Assembly: GCA_021773355.1 (NCBI GenBank)
Contig: JAJFKE010000002.1
Coordinates: 124,001-188,000 of the forward strand
Reading direction: 5' to 3'
DNA: 64,000 nt
DNA from: Gammaproteobacteria bacterium
GTDB taxonomy: Bacteria; Pseudomonadota; Gammaproteobacteria; Pseudomonadales; Pseudohongiellaceae
How positions within the stretch are numbered: position 1 is the stretch's first letter; every line of letters begins with the position of its first letter. The notes under the pieces were generated by a model. That model did not search any database. It was not told the origin of the DNA and was given only the letters and a program-made list of their open reading frames with translations. Both the position numbers and the translations under genes were made by a program. This document shows, one piece after another, positions 35,646-44,129 of this stretch.

Positions 35646-36845
35646 ATGATCAATTCAAACCAAAAAGAAAGTTCAATCTTCAACGAGTTTCTAAAGCTTG
35701 AGGCTGCAGGGGGAATCATTCTTATTATTGCTGCCCTTTCAGCATTGATTCTTGCCAATACCCCCCTTTCTCAGTATTACAACCTACTCATCTCTACCCC
35801 GGTCGAGGTGCAGATTGGCAGTCTTGAAATCGCCAAACCCCTGCTGCTTTGGATTAATGATGGCCTCATGGCGATTTTCTTCTTCCTGGTCGGCCTGGAA
35901 CTAAAACGTGAGTTGATAGAAGGCGAACTTTCCAAAGTTGAGAATCTGATTCTGCCAGCTGTGGGCGCCGTCGGTGGAATTGCGATTCCAGGAATGATTT
36001 ATGCCTGGTTCAATTGGGGAGATAGTGTGGCAATGCAGGGCTGGGCAATTCCTACGGCCACGGATATCGCCTTCGCCTTGGGAATTTTGTCGCTGCTGGG
36101 CTCTCGAGTCCCACTGAGTGTAAAGATTTTTCTAACCTCTCTGGCAATATTCGACGATATCGCCGCCATTGTAATCATCGCTATTTTCTACACTGCCAAC
36201 ATATCAACACTCTCACTGGGATTCGTAGCTCTCTGCCTGCCGGTACTGTTTTACTTGAACAAACAAGGTTCAGATTCAAAGTTCCCATTCATTTTTGTGG
36301 GCACGCTTATGTGGATCGCCATGCTCAAATCAGGCATTCACGCCACATTAACCGGTGTGATATTGGCCTTATTCATTCCCATACGCTCTGTCCAACAGCC
36401 CGGCTATTCCATGCTTAAAAGTATGGAACATGATCTACATGGCACGGTTGCTTTCATTGTATTGCCGGTATTTGCCTTCGCCAACGCGGGCATTAGTTTA
36501 TCCAACATCGGTGTCGATGAAATATTTCACCAGGTTCCAATGGGCATCGCCATGGGGCTATTTTTCGGCAAGCAGATTGGAATCTTCACGCTCTGCTGGC
36601 TGGCGATTCGACTAGGATTTACAGAATTACCAGAAGGCATGAGTTATGGATCTCTGTTCGGGACAGCCGCTCTTTGTGGCGTAGGTTTCACCATGAGCCT
36701 TTTCATTGGCTCACTTGCCTTTGAGGAAACCGGAGTGAATTTGTTGTTCGATGAACGGCTCGGAATAATTCTAGGGTCCATAGCTTCCGGGGCAGTAGGC
36801 TATACGATCCTCCGAGCCTGCTATAAAACTCCCCAACAAGGGTGA
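35646..36845 (+). CDS. nhaA: Na+/H+ antiporter NhaA
   Basis: 399 residues, normal length for NhaA, with about 12 membrane helices. Family landmarks are present: NDGLMAIFFFLVGLELKRE, the discontinuous-helix Asp in PTATDIAFALGIL, and the ion-binding Asp pair in LAIFDDIAAIVII. The late helices (CGVGFTMSLFIGSLAF) are also conserved. It expels Na+ in exchange for H+ across the inner membrane, for pH and salt homeostasis. The regulator gene nhaR lies 0.6 kb downstream on the other strand. Confidence 0.97.
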   Translation: MINSNQKESSIFNEFLKLEAAGGIILIIAALSALILANTPLSQYYNLLISTPVEVQIGSLEIAKPLLLWINDGLMAIFFFLVGLELKRELIEGELSKVENLILPAVGAVGGIAIPGMIYAWFNWGDSVAMQGWAIPTATDIAFALGILSLLGSRVPLSVKIFLTSLAIFDDIAAIVIIAIFYTANISTLSLGFVALCLPVLFYLNKQGSDSKFPFIFVGTLMWIAMLKSGIHATLTGVILALFIPIRSVQQPGYSMLKSMEHDLHGTVAFIVLPVFAFANAGISLSNIGVDEIFHQVPMGIAMGLFFGKQIGIFTLCWLAIRLGFTELPEGMSYGSLFGTAALCGVGFTMSLFIGSLAFEETGVNLLFDERLGIILGSIASGAVGYTILRACYKTPQQG

Positions 36846-37141
36846 CCGTGTAAACCAGGCTAGCGACGGCTTGATTGTTGTGCGATGCATGGCATTCTCT
36901 GCAGTGACAATCTGTACGGCATCAGTGTATCGCCCGGAGCCTATACCGCAGCAACTAAAAATCCCTTGCCGCCACTTCTTTTGCTTCCCATATTACCTTC
37001 ACACCAGCTAGAAACCATCTCTACTGAAATCCCGAAGTAAGCGGAATGTTTTTCCAGATTTTCCTTTTCCATCTAGCCGAATAGAATTCGTCCTTGCCCA
37101 TCGAAATCACGTTACAGTTACTCTGGTACCACATTCGTCCT

Positions 37142-37477
37142 ATGCTAAAAATCTTTATTGAAAGTGACGCTCCATCGGAATGGCGAAGAACAATTGAGGA
37201 GAAAGTAAATTTTCTCTTATCTTCAGTAATGCTAAACCTTCAATATTCTCAAATCCCTTTCTTTCATATTCGCACAAACGAATTCACCGGTAATCGCTTC
37301 AGATGCGAAGTGATAGCAAAGCTACCAGGAGGAGGCTGGGAGAAAGTCGCAATAGAGCACCCTGACGGACTGACAGCAATTGACACTGCGATATCCAGAT
37401 TTAGACGCAGCGTCGTTAGACATCGGCAGCTTAGCAGAGGTCGGGCCAACAACAAGCCTGCAGCCTTACTTGAATAA
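37142..37477 (+). CDS. Possible ribosome-hibernation-factor (HPF/RaiA)-like protein
   Basis: 111 residues. The start MLKIFIES, middle FRCEVIAKLPGGG and end DGLTAIDTAISRFRRSVVRHR follow the beta-alpha-beta-beta-beta-alpha pattern of HPF-type proteins, in which the last helix reads A-I-D-x-A...R...R. Similarity is weak and judged by eye. The frame is open to 37094, but the ATG at 37142 gives the HPF-like N-terminus. Its stop overlaps the 3' end of nhaR by 12 bases. A role in stress adaptation with nhaA/usp is inferred only. Confidence 0.55.
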   Translation: MLKIFIESDAPSEWRRTIEEKVNFLLSSVMLNLQYSQIPFFHIRTNEFTGNRFRCEVIAKLPGGGWEKVAIEHPDGLTAIDTAISRFRRSVVRHRQLSRGRANNKPAALLE

Positions 37478-38365
37478 TTGCTTTCTGGCTGCCTCAATAA
37501 TGAGTAGCACCGCAGGATGCTTTAATTTACGCTCAGGCGATATCGCAAAATAATTTTCCTTAACAGAGTCTAATGAACCTATCTCTCGGGAATGGTAAGT
37601 GAATTCTATTTCGTCACGAATAACCGCCGGCGATGGAAATATGCCTATTCCTTCCTCTCCGAATGCCTTCATCAAGGCACTGTCATCAAACTCAGCCACA
37701 ACGGTGGGCACAATCCCTTGCTTGTCAAACCAATCATCCAGCTCTCGTCTAAGCGGGCTGTCCTTCATCGGCAATAGCAAAGGCGCCTGATTCAAAGAGG
37801 CAGGAAACTTGGCTGTGAATTTACGTGCCAAATTATTCTTGGCGAAAAAAGAAATATGACTATGGCCCAATCCGTGACTAAAAGCCTTAACGTTTAGACC
37901 TGCCGGAACGGCGCAGTCAGACAAAATCAGATCCAATTTATGCACGGCAAGATCGCCTAACAAGCTCTCTAACTCACCTTCTTTGCAAATAAGCCGTAGC
38001 GGAATTTCGGCGTCTAGCGCAGGCTGCAATATTCTGGAGGCGATCAGTTTCGGTATGGAATTAACTATACCTACTGTCAGAGCGGCCGGCACACCAGGTT
38101 GTCCCGACTTGATCCGCGAGCTTAACTCGGCTCCCAGGGTAAATATTTCGTCCGCGTACTGATAAACCAGATGCCCGGTTTCGGTTAATACCAAACCCCT
38201 GCCCACCCGAGAAAATAGCGGCTCTCCTATCGACTCCTGCAGTAATTTGAGTTGGCCACTGATCGTCTGGGGGGTCAGGTGCAATACCTCTGTCGCTTTT
38301 GTGATGCTTCCCTCTTTCGCAACAGTCCAGAAATACAGGAGATGACTATAATTCAGATGTTTCAT
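37466..38365 (-). CDS. nhaR: LysR-family transcriptional activator NhaR
   Basis: 299 residues. The N-terminal winged HTH (LNYSHLLYFWTVAKEGSITKA, then LTPQTISGQLKLLQE) and GRGLVLTETG are typical of NhaR. A LysR substrate-binding domain follows, with the NhaR-like segment VAEFDDSALMKAFGEEGIGIF. NhaR activates nhaA in response to Na+. Here the two genes are close but on opposite strands and separated by a small gene. Assignment as NhaR, not just LysR, rests on the match along the whole length to the E. coli protein as I recall it. Confidence 0.92.
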   Translation of the reverse strand: MKHLNYSHLLYFWTVAKEGSITKATEVLHLTPQTISGQLKLLQESIGEPLFSRVGRGLVLTETGHLVYQYADEIFTLGAELSSRIKSGQPGVPAALTVGIVNSIPKLIASRILQPALDAEIPLRLICKEGELESLLGDLAVHKLDLILSDCAVPAGLNVKAFSHGLGHSHISFFAKNNLARKFTAKFPASLNQAPLLLPMKDSPLRRELDDWFDKQGIVPTVVAEFDDSALMKAFGEEGIGIFPSPAVIRDEIEFTYHSREIGSLDSVKENYFAISPERKLKHPAVLLIIEAARKQLFK

Positions 38366-38474
38366 AGATTGCCTTCGGTTGTGGAACTGTCTTGTCTATA
38401 CTTTTCTTTACTGCTTTTTGTACTCCGCTCTGCAACGCCTATCGCACCGGCTGCTTAAACCCATTGTTGCTCGC

Positions 38475-38627
38475 TCAGGTTTTTCCCTGTTTACGCGTCC
38501 GGGCCGCTCTCACTGGGATAACAGCATAGGCGAGCTTCGCTGACTCTGTTTTTTCTGGCGGCCTAAGCAAGCCCAGGCAGCTCAGAAACATCAAAAAGAC
38601 AAATACGAACAATGTGAAAACAATCAC
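38475..38627 (-). CDS. Putative small single-helix membrane protein, 50 residues
   Basis: From the GTG at 38627, which has GGAGG 5 bases upstream, the frame encodes a hydrophobic helix (VFTLFVFVFLMFLSCLGLL) followed by a basic tail. A longer frame starts at 38684 without a ribosome-binding site. The spacing of the ribosome-binding site supports a real small membrane protein. No family is recognised. Confidence 0.4.
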   Translation of the reverse strand: MIVFTLFVFVFLMFLSCLGLLRPPEKTESAKLAYAVIPVRAARTRKQGKT

Positions 38628-38845
38628 GACATCCTCCCAGATAATGCAGTCCTTGGGGGCTGAATAGAACCCGACAACTAACATAACGCTCTGGGGATAA
38701 TATGGAAAAGTCGATTTAAACGGTGTTTTAGTTCGGTATTACCGAATATTTATACATCGGGTAAATCTTGCTTTCAACAAGATAAGTTCGAATAGACTAA
38801 GCCTTGGAAACGACTAAGCTATAGCCATACAGAGCTAATGACCTA

Positions 38846-39781
38846 ATGGAAACAGTCATGCGTCGATTTAAGAAAATCCTCTTCGTAAATGAGCCAGGCA
38901 CAGTGAACTCCACCACGCCTCAGGCGGCGATTGACCTGGCAAGAGCTAACGGCGCCAGCGTCACCTTTTGTGATGTAGCTCAGGAGCTTCCTCGGTCCCT
39001 CACCAATCTGGAGAAAACTTTCAAGAAACTACGCATGGACAGAATCCAGGACCTGCTTAAAGACGTAGATCACAGCGATATTTCCGTTGACATGAAATTA
39101 CTCGAGGGCACGGCGTTTATAGAGATTATTCGGGAAGTGCAGATAGGCAGATATGACCTGCTAATAAAAGACGTTGAGGCTGACGGTCGATTGGGCAGTC
39201 GCTTCGGCTCAATCGACCTCCACCTCATGCGCAAGTGCCCCTGTCCGGTGTGGATTGCCAATTCGGAAACTCTTGGTGAATACCAATCAATTCTGGCTGC
39301 AGTGGATGTAGATCCAACTGTTGCCGCGAACCCCGAGCTAAACAAACTGATTCTCGATCTGGCGATATCACTGGTCCAGGAAAGCAGCAGTAAACTGCAT
39401 ATCGTCCATGCCTGGTCCGTTGTACATGAATCGCTGCTTCGTGACAGAAGAATGAATTTTGAAACTGACAAGCTGGAAGACACCATTGAACAAACACGAC
39501 GAACAAGAGTTAATTTAGTTGATGAATTACTGGGCCAATGGGACCTGAGCAGCATCGACTATGAAACTCATATAGAGAAAGATTCGGCCAGCAATTTAAT
39601 TCTCTCCCTAGCAGCAAAACACCACGTCGATCTCGTGGTCATGGGCACAGTAGCCCGCACCGGGATCGCCGGCTTTTTTATCGGCAATACTGCAGAGAAA
39701 ATTCTTAACAATATCGAGTGTTCGGCACTGACCGTTAAGCCCTCCGGGTTTAACACACCGATAAATCAATTCGTATATTAA
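38846..39781 (+). CDS. Tandem universal stress protein (UspE-like)
   Basis: 311 residues with two Usp domains (about 5-145 and 150-305). The second has the ATP-binding pattern MGTVARTGIAGFFIGNTAEKI; the first is degenerate (KDVEADGRLGSRFGS). Usp proteins bind nucleotide and support survival in stationary phase and stress. The ATG at 38858 (MRRFKKIL) is a possible alternative start. The carbonic anhydrase gene follows after 19 bases, so they are likely co-transcribed. It may join nhaA/nhaR in a pH/salt response. Confidence 0.9.
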   Translation: METVMRRFKKILFVNEPGTVNSTTPQAAIDLARANGASVTFCDVAQELPRSLTNLEKTFKKLRMDRIQDLLKDVDHSDISVDMKLLEGTAFIEIIREVQIGRYDLLIKDVEADGRLGSRFGSIDLHLMRKCPCPVWIANSETLGEYQSILAAVDVDPTVAANPELNKLILDLAISLVQESSSKLHIVHAWSVVHESLLRDRRMNFETDKLEDTIEQTRRTRVNLVDELLGQWDLSSIDYETHIEKDSASNLILSLAAKHHVDLVVMGTVARTGIAGFFIGNTAEKILNNIECSALTVKPSGFNTPINQFVY

Positions 39782-39800
39782 ATCCAATCGGAGACATACT

Positions 39801-40553
39801 ATGATCAAACGCTTTTCCATTATTTCTTCAATCGCCATTTTGGCTGCCGGCTCCGCCTATGGCGCAGGTGAAGGGGCCGGTTGGGAATATGATGGCGAAC
39901 TCGGCTCTCACAATTGGGGAGTAATCAGCGAGGACTATGGGCTGTGCGAGCATGGCCAGATGCAATCGCCCATCGATTTTGACGGACCAATAACGGCAGC
40001 GGAAATACGGGTAGCGGTAGATTGGAGCCCAAGCCCGCTGCTAATGAGCAACAATGGCAAGACCGTTCAGGTTGGCTTTGAACAAGGATCAAATTTTGTC
40101 AGTGGTGGCGAAACCTTCAACTTATTGCAAGTACACTTTCATACTCCTAGCGAACATCTCTTCTCGAATGAACCGTTCCCCATGGTTGCACATTTTGTCC
40201 ATGCATCAGCTCAGGGCAAACTTGCTGTATTAGGGATTTTATTTGAGGAAGGTGCCGCCAACCCAGAGATACAGAAACTGATCGATGCCTCCACCGAGGT
40301 TGGCGCGGATCCAGTCCACGTGGAAGGTCTAGATTTTGATCCAAGGGCGTTACTTCCGAATGATCTGGGGGTCTACCGTTATATGGGTTCGTTGACTACG
40401 CCGCCGTGCTCTGAGGGAGTTAACTGGCACGTGGCACAGGATGCAGTTGCAGCTCACCCAAGCCAAATATCCGCGATGATCGAGCTTATGGGTAATAATG
40501 CACGACCGGTGCAGTCCATCAATTCGAGATTAATAGTGGCACCACCGAAGTAA
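39801..40553 (+). CDS. Periplasmic alpha-class carbonic anhydrase
   Basis: 250 residues. A signal peptide (MIKRFSIISSIAILAAGSAYG) is followed by an alpha-CA domain. The three zinc His are in LLQVHFHTPSEH (two) and MVAHFVH (one). The family motifs QSPIDF and LTTPPCSEGVNWHV are intact, and Cys in LCEHGQ can pair with the Cys of PPCSEG. It interconverts CO2 and bicarbonate in the periplasm, buffering pH. The GGAG site is 8 bases before the ATG. It lies in a probable operon with the usp gene. Confidence 0.96.
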   Translation: MIKRFSIISSIAILAAGSAYGAGEGAGWEYDGELGSHNWGVISEDYGLCEHGQMQSPIDFDGPITAAEIRVAVDWSPSPLLMSNNGKTVQVGFEQGSNFVSGGETFNLLQVHFHTPSEHLFSNEPFPMVAHFVHASAQGKLAVLGILFEEGAANPEIQKLIDASTEVGADPVHVEGLDFDPRALLPNDLGVYRYMGSLTTPPCSEGVNWHVAQDAVAAHPSQISAMIELMGNNARPVQSINSRLIVAPPK

Positions 40554-40621
40554 TCTGTTGGGAATGCGTGGAAGTGCTGACAGGGTATTCGCACTTCTTC
40601 ACGCTCAGTAAGGGATTTAAT

Positions 40622-41230
40622 CTACTGCTGCAGTGCCAACCAGGCCTTCATCATATTCGTCACCTTTTCAGGTCGATCATGATGCGGCCAATGACCCGCT
40701 CCTGGCACAGTTACCAAGGTCCAGTCCTTATCCAGTTCGTCCCAGGTATTATTTAAGGCATCAGCCAACAAGGCAGTATCGTTAAGTCCATGAAACTGCA
40801 GTACTGGCATTTTAATTCGATCCAGTTCCAGAAATGCACCTGAAGTGTATGGCTCTCTTGGAAAATTCGCTCGATAGTAGTTCATCATTGCTTCGCTACT
40901 GGAATTTTCAAATGCCTGCAGATACTTCGCGTGTAGTGTCGCGTCACCTCGAGAAAGAGAAGAAGCGAGACGTTCAGCACTTAGTTTCTCATGAGAATTT
41001 GGGTCGTGAAAATTGCGTGCGTACTGCGAGTTCCTGTGTTGTTGGTCCATTCTGGCTAGTTCTCTAGCCAGGTTTTATACATGTGGTAGATTAATAATAA
41101 TCAGCTGAGAAGTCAGATCAGGTCTCGCCGCCGCAAAGCTCCAGGCAATACCGCCGCCCCAGTCATACCCGATAATAACCGCTCTTTCTCGACCCTCATT
41201 TTCTATTACCGCAGCAACATCGTTGTCACG
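40622..41230 (-). pseudogene. Alpha/beta-hydrolase (epoxide-hydrolase-like) remnant
   Basis: The last 142 codons are open from ATG 41050 and include the catalytic acid region (HGLNDTALL) and His (GHWPHHD). The same frame continues upstream through RERAVIIGYDWGGGIAWSFA, which contains the nucleophile Asp of the epoxide hydrolase/dehalogenase type, and is broken by a TAA at 41075-41077. About the first 100 codons are missing beyond 41.23 kb, where the sequence changes to an HxlR fragment. The gene is therefore truncated and carries a nonsense mutation. Confidence 0.85.
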
Positions 41231-41420
41231 CAAACAATGTTGACCAATCAATTACGGGCATTGGAAAAAGATGGATTGATTGCACGTAAGGTCTATGCCG
41301 AAGTGCCACCCAGGATTGAATACACAGCCACTCAAAGAGCGATGAATCTCACTAAAATTTTTATGGCGATGCATGACTTGGACGGAAGAACTAGAAACTT
41401 AGAGAAACGCCCATTTATTA
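41222..41420 (+). pseudogene. HxlR-family regulator remnant (C-terminal half)
   Basis: The frame reads TQTMLTNQLRALEKDGLIAR then VYAEVPPRIEYT, the C-terminal half of an HxlR winged helix, and then loses similarity after about 41.39 kb where it runs antisense into the next gene. The N-terminal recognition half is missing at the junction with the hydrolase remnant. The open frame continues to 41716 only by chance. Confidence 0.75.
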
Positions 41421-41431
41421 AGCTACGTCAG

Positions 41432-42487
41432 TTACGGCCGCATCCGCACATATTTTTCAAAGCGCTGACGGCCGACTTGCCCAGCATAGATACTACCCTC
41501 AGCATCTGTCGCGAGAAATTCAATGCCACTTCCGGTAGGCATTTCGTAATCCGGAATGAAATCAGTTATCCAACTAGTTCTGGCATCACCGATGCGAATG
41601 CCTCTTTGCCAACCGGGATTCCATTGATCGCCCGACATACCATCTGCCACGTAGATTCTGTCATCTGCATCGATCCAGATACCGCTGGGTCGACCAAATT
41701 GAGTCCAAATCGATAATAGTTCGCCGTTCTGACTGAATATTTGAAGTCGATTGTTGCCACGGTCGGCGACGAATAATCGCCCCTGGGAATCCATCTTCAA
41801 ATCATGGGGATCATTAAACATACCAACTTCCCGACTCAGAGAATCTATGCCACCACCTAACTGCAGCAGCAATTCACCTTCGCTGGAAAATTTGAGCACG
41901 CGATTATTACCACCGCGGTGTCCGTCGGCTACCCACACATCGCCGTTTGCAGCCACTTGAACCGCCGAGGGGCCATTGAAATGGGTGGCGTCATCGCCAG
42001 CGACACCGGCTTCTCCAAGTCGCATTAACACTTCACCGTCCTGGTTCAGCTTTAGAACCTGATGGCCCATGCCTAAGGCGAAACCATCGGTTCCTCGCGC
42101 ATCGCCTGCCGGCGCTCCTTCTGTAACCCAAAGATTGCCCTCGCTATCCAGATCAAAGCCGTGCGGCCAGGCGAACAATCCTACTCCAATGCTCTTCACT
42201 GCCACCCCCTCTTTATCGAGTTTGTGAATGGGAGCGAGATCAGAACCGGCACATTGATTACTACTACAGCGTTCCACAATCCACATATGTTCGCCATCGG
42301 GATCCGGATGAACACCCGTTACCACACCCATCTTGCGGCCGTCCGGGAGTTCACCCCAGTGGAATATAACTTGATAGGGGTTTTCTGAAACGGCTTGTGC
42401 CGAGGCCGTAGGGATGTAGAGTCCAAACAGAAAGGAGGTCGAAATAAACAGTGTGAACGAGATCCGTTTTTGATCGAAGGTATTCAT
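41432..42487 (-). CDS. Secreted NHL-repeat beta-propeller, amidating-lyase-like
   Basis: 351 residues. A signal peptide (LFISTSFLFGLYIPTASAQA) is followed by about six NHL blades (WPHGFDLDSEGNLWVTEG, DPHDLKMDSQGRLFVADRGN, PSGIWIDADDRIYVADG). It is similar throughout to the lipoprotein at 33429-34550, including WGELPDGRKMG versus WGDLPAGRNWG, but lacks a lipobox. ATG 42487 is chosen because it gives the signal peptide; the frame is open to 42532. Enzyme activity is unproven for this group. Its 3' end abuts the HxlR remnant. Confidence 0.85.
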   Translation of the reverse strand: MNTFDQKRISFTLFISTSFLFGLYIPTASAQAVSENPYQVIFHWGELPDGRKMGVVTGVHPDPDGEHMWIVERCSSNQCAGSDLAPIHKLDKEGVAVKSIGVGLFAWPHGFDLDSEGNLWVTEGAPAGDARGTDGFALGMGHQVLKLNQDGEVLMRLGEAGVAGDDATHFNGPSAVQVAANGDVWVADGHRGGNNRVLKFSSEGELLLQLGGGIDSLSREVGMFNDPHDLKMDSQGRLFVADRGNNRLQIFSQNGELLSIWTQFGRPSGIWIDADDRIYVADGMSGDQWNPGWQRGIRIGDARTSWITDFIPDYEMPTGSGIEFLATDAEGSIYAGQVGRQRFEKYVRMRP

Positions 42488-42655
42488 GGCAGTGATTCCC
42501 GAGATTGAAAAGTTACTGTACAGCATCAACACTACGCGAGATAAATGGTTTATAGGTTAATTTGGGCTGGGGCCAAATCTTCTGCCAGACTGATAGAAGT
42601 ACCGTGCGAAGGTAAGGATCCAATAGCACATCACTAGGGGTGTCCACTGTTTATC

Positions 42656-43306
42656 CTATTCTGCCATTTGAACCTTCACGGCTATCTTACCTTGCTCCGA
42701 CATTTCTCTCATGTTTACAGTTAGAAACAGTAAGGCTCCAAACATTTCCAGGCTTTCTTCAAGAGCGACAGCTAAGGCATAAGCCCAACTGTCGCTGTCC
42801 ATGTCTTCACTGAGTAATTCCGTAATGATCGCTCCGGATACGAACAATATTCCTGACAAAATAAACAACAGTGCCAGGTTTCGCCGCAAAGACATTAGGA
42901 AAGGTACATAGCCCGCTACCAGAAAAAGCACTAATATAGCGCCTGGTATCGCCCAGTTAATCTCGATAGATGAATTAAAACTTTCGTGCAAACCTGCTAC
43001 CTCATCTATCGCCAGCAGCAGAAAGCCAAAAGCAATAAAGCGCCAATGCCCCTTCTTTTGCAGATTAGCCCCGTGACTCAAGACATAAACGAAGAACGCA
43101 TTATTTAGCAGAATAAAGCTGGAAAACCAGGTCGGCAGATTATTCTCTTCATCAAGATCGAATAACTGCAATAGCAACCAAGGCAGCTCTTCCACATGAT
43201 AATTGTAAAAATACAGCCCTAGATGAATGCAGACAAATACAGCAGCGAGTGCAAACAGTGCAGCTGCATAGTCACGAACCAAAATATGAATGCTGTGGTG
43301 CTGCAT
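42656..43306 (-). CDS. Polytopic membrane protein of unknown function
   Basis: 216 residues with about five membrane helices. Helix 3 carries LLLAIDEVAGLHESF and the last helix region carries AVALEESLEMFGAL, so acidic residues and a His sit within or beside the membrane, suggesting metal or heme binding. I recognise no named family. It starts with ATG and is a single gene, separated from the KSG-rich gene by a terminator. Confidence 0.75.
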   Translation of the reverse strand: MQHHSIHILVRDYAAALFALAAVFVCIHLGLYFYNYHVEELPWLLLQLFDLDEENNLPTWFSSFILLNNAFFVYVLSHGANLQKKGHWRFIAFGFLLLAIDEVAGLHESFNSSIEINWAIPGAILVLFLVAGYVPFLMSLRRNLALLFILSGILFVSGAIITELLSEDMDSDSWAYALAVALEESLEMFGALLFLTVNMREMSEQGKIAVKVQMAE

Positions 43307-43380
43307 GAGCCTATCGAAAAGCGTCTTGGTTGTTTATAAACAATAGTAGAGAGCAATTTGTTGATTGTATAGTGGAAATA

Positions 43381-43408
43381 AAAAACGCAGCCAGAGCTGC
43401 GTTTTTTT
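43381..43408. terminator. Bidirectional intrinsic terminator
   Basis: The arm AAAAACGCAGC pairs with GCTGCGTTTTT across the loop CAGA, with T-runs on both strands. It ends the transcript of the 43432 gene on the minus strand. Confidence 0.88.
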
Positions 43409-43431
43409 AACAAGCAATTTTAATATTATGC

Positions 43432-43914
43432 CTAATTACCCGTACCACCTGTGCTACAACTCAGCTCCATATTGAACTCGTAGGGACCTGGCACGGATAA
43501 ATCCGGTTCGATTCCAACTTCTGGGTCAATTTCACACACCGTATCTGGAAATCCATCTGGGCTATGGCCTGTGGAGATAATCTCCTCCGCCTCAGCCAAT
43601 GTACATGCTGTACCAACTATTTCAGCAGCTGTGGGGACATTATTTTCACTTGTTGGATCAGTGGCAGTAACCACTAACTCCCAATCGGAAGTGCAGGATG
43701 GTGGTGGTGGCTTGCCACTTTTGCCACTTTTGCCACTTTTTCCACTCTTACCGCTGCGCTTGCCCTTACCTTTTTTGCCTTTTCCGCTCTTGTCACTCTT
43801 TTCGCTGTGTTTGGCGCTCTTATCGCTCTTGTCACTTTTTCCTGCCACGGCGCTGCTGACGGAGAAAGCAAGGCTCAGAGCTATCACGAGGGTGATGAAT
43901 CTCTTAATAATCAT
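43432..43914 (-). CDS. Secreted Lys/Ser/Gly-rich low-complexity protein
   Basis: 160 residues. A signal peptide (FITLVIALSLAFSVSSAVAG) is followed by a basic low-complexity region of about 45 residues made of SDK and SGK units, then a PPPP stretch, then an acidic C-terminal domain of about 85 residues with four Cys (CTSDW, ACTLAEA, VCEIDP, SCSTGG). The basic tract could bind polyanions such as DNA or cell-wall polymers. No family is recognised. Confidence 0.8.
   Translation of the reverse strand: MIIKRFITLVIALSLAFSVSSAVAGKSDKSDKSAKHSEKSDKSGKGKKGKGKRSGKSGKSGKSGKSGKPPPPSCTSDWELVVTATDPTSENNVPTAAEIVGTACTLAEAEEIISTGHSPDGFPDTVCEIDPEVGIEPDLSVPGPYEFNMELSCSTGGTGN
43711..43746. repeat. 9-bp tandem repeat encoding Ser-Gly-Lys units
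   Basis: Four consecutive near-identical copies of the 9-mer TTTGCCACT (plus strand), with a fifth diverged copy after it. Repeat number could vary by slippage without changing the frame. Confidence 0.85.
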
Positions 43915-44129
43915 GGTAGTTCCTATTTTGGTATTGTATTAACTGCGATCTTAGGAGTAGGTAATTTCTCACAAATGGGCTGCTATGTCAGCCCCGATAA
44001 GGGGACAAATAGGGAATAAGTAGGGGTAAGATTAGGAAATTCGTGGGATTTGGCAATAGATTGGAATGCCGAGAATATACTTACGAATAGTAAGGCACTG
44101 AGCTTCGTTTACGGCCACTGACCAGAATA

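Noticed and set aside
41420-41716. Continuation of the HxlR open frame
   Set aside because: It is antisense to the NHL gene and lacks any HxlR similarity after about 41.39 kb.
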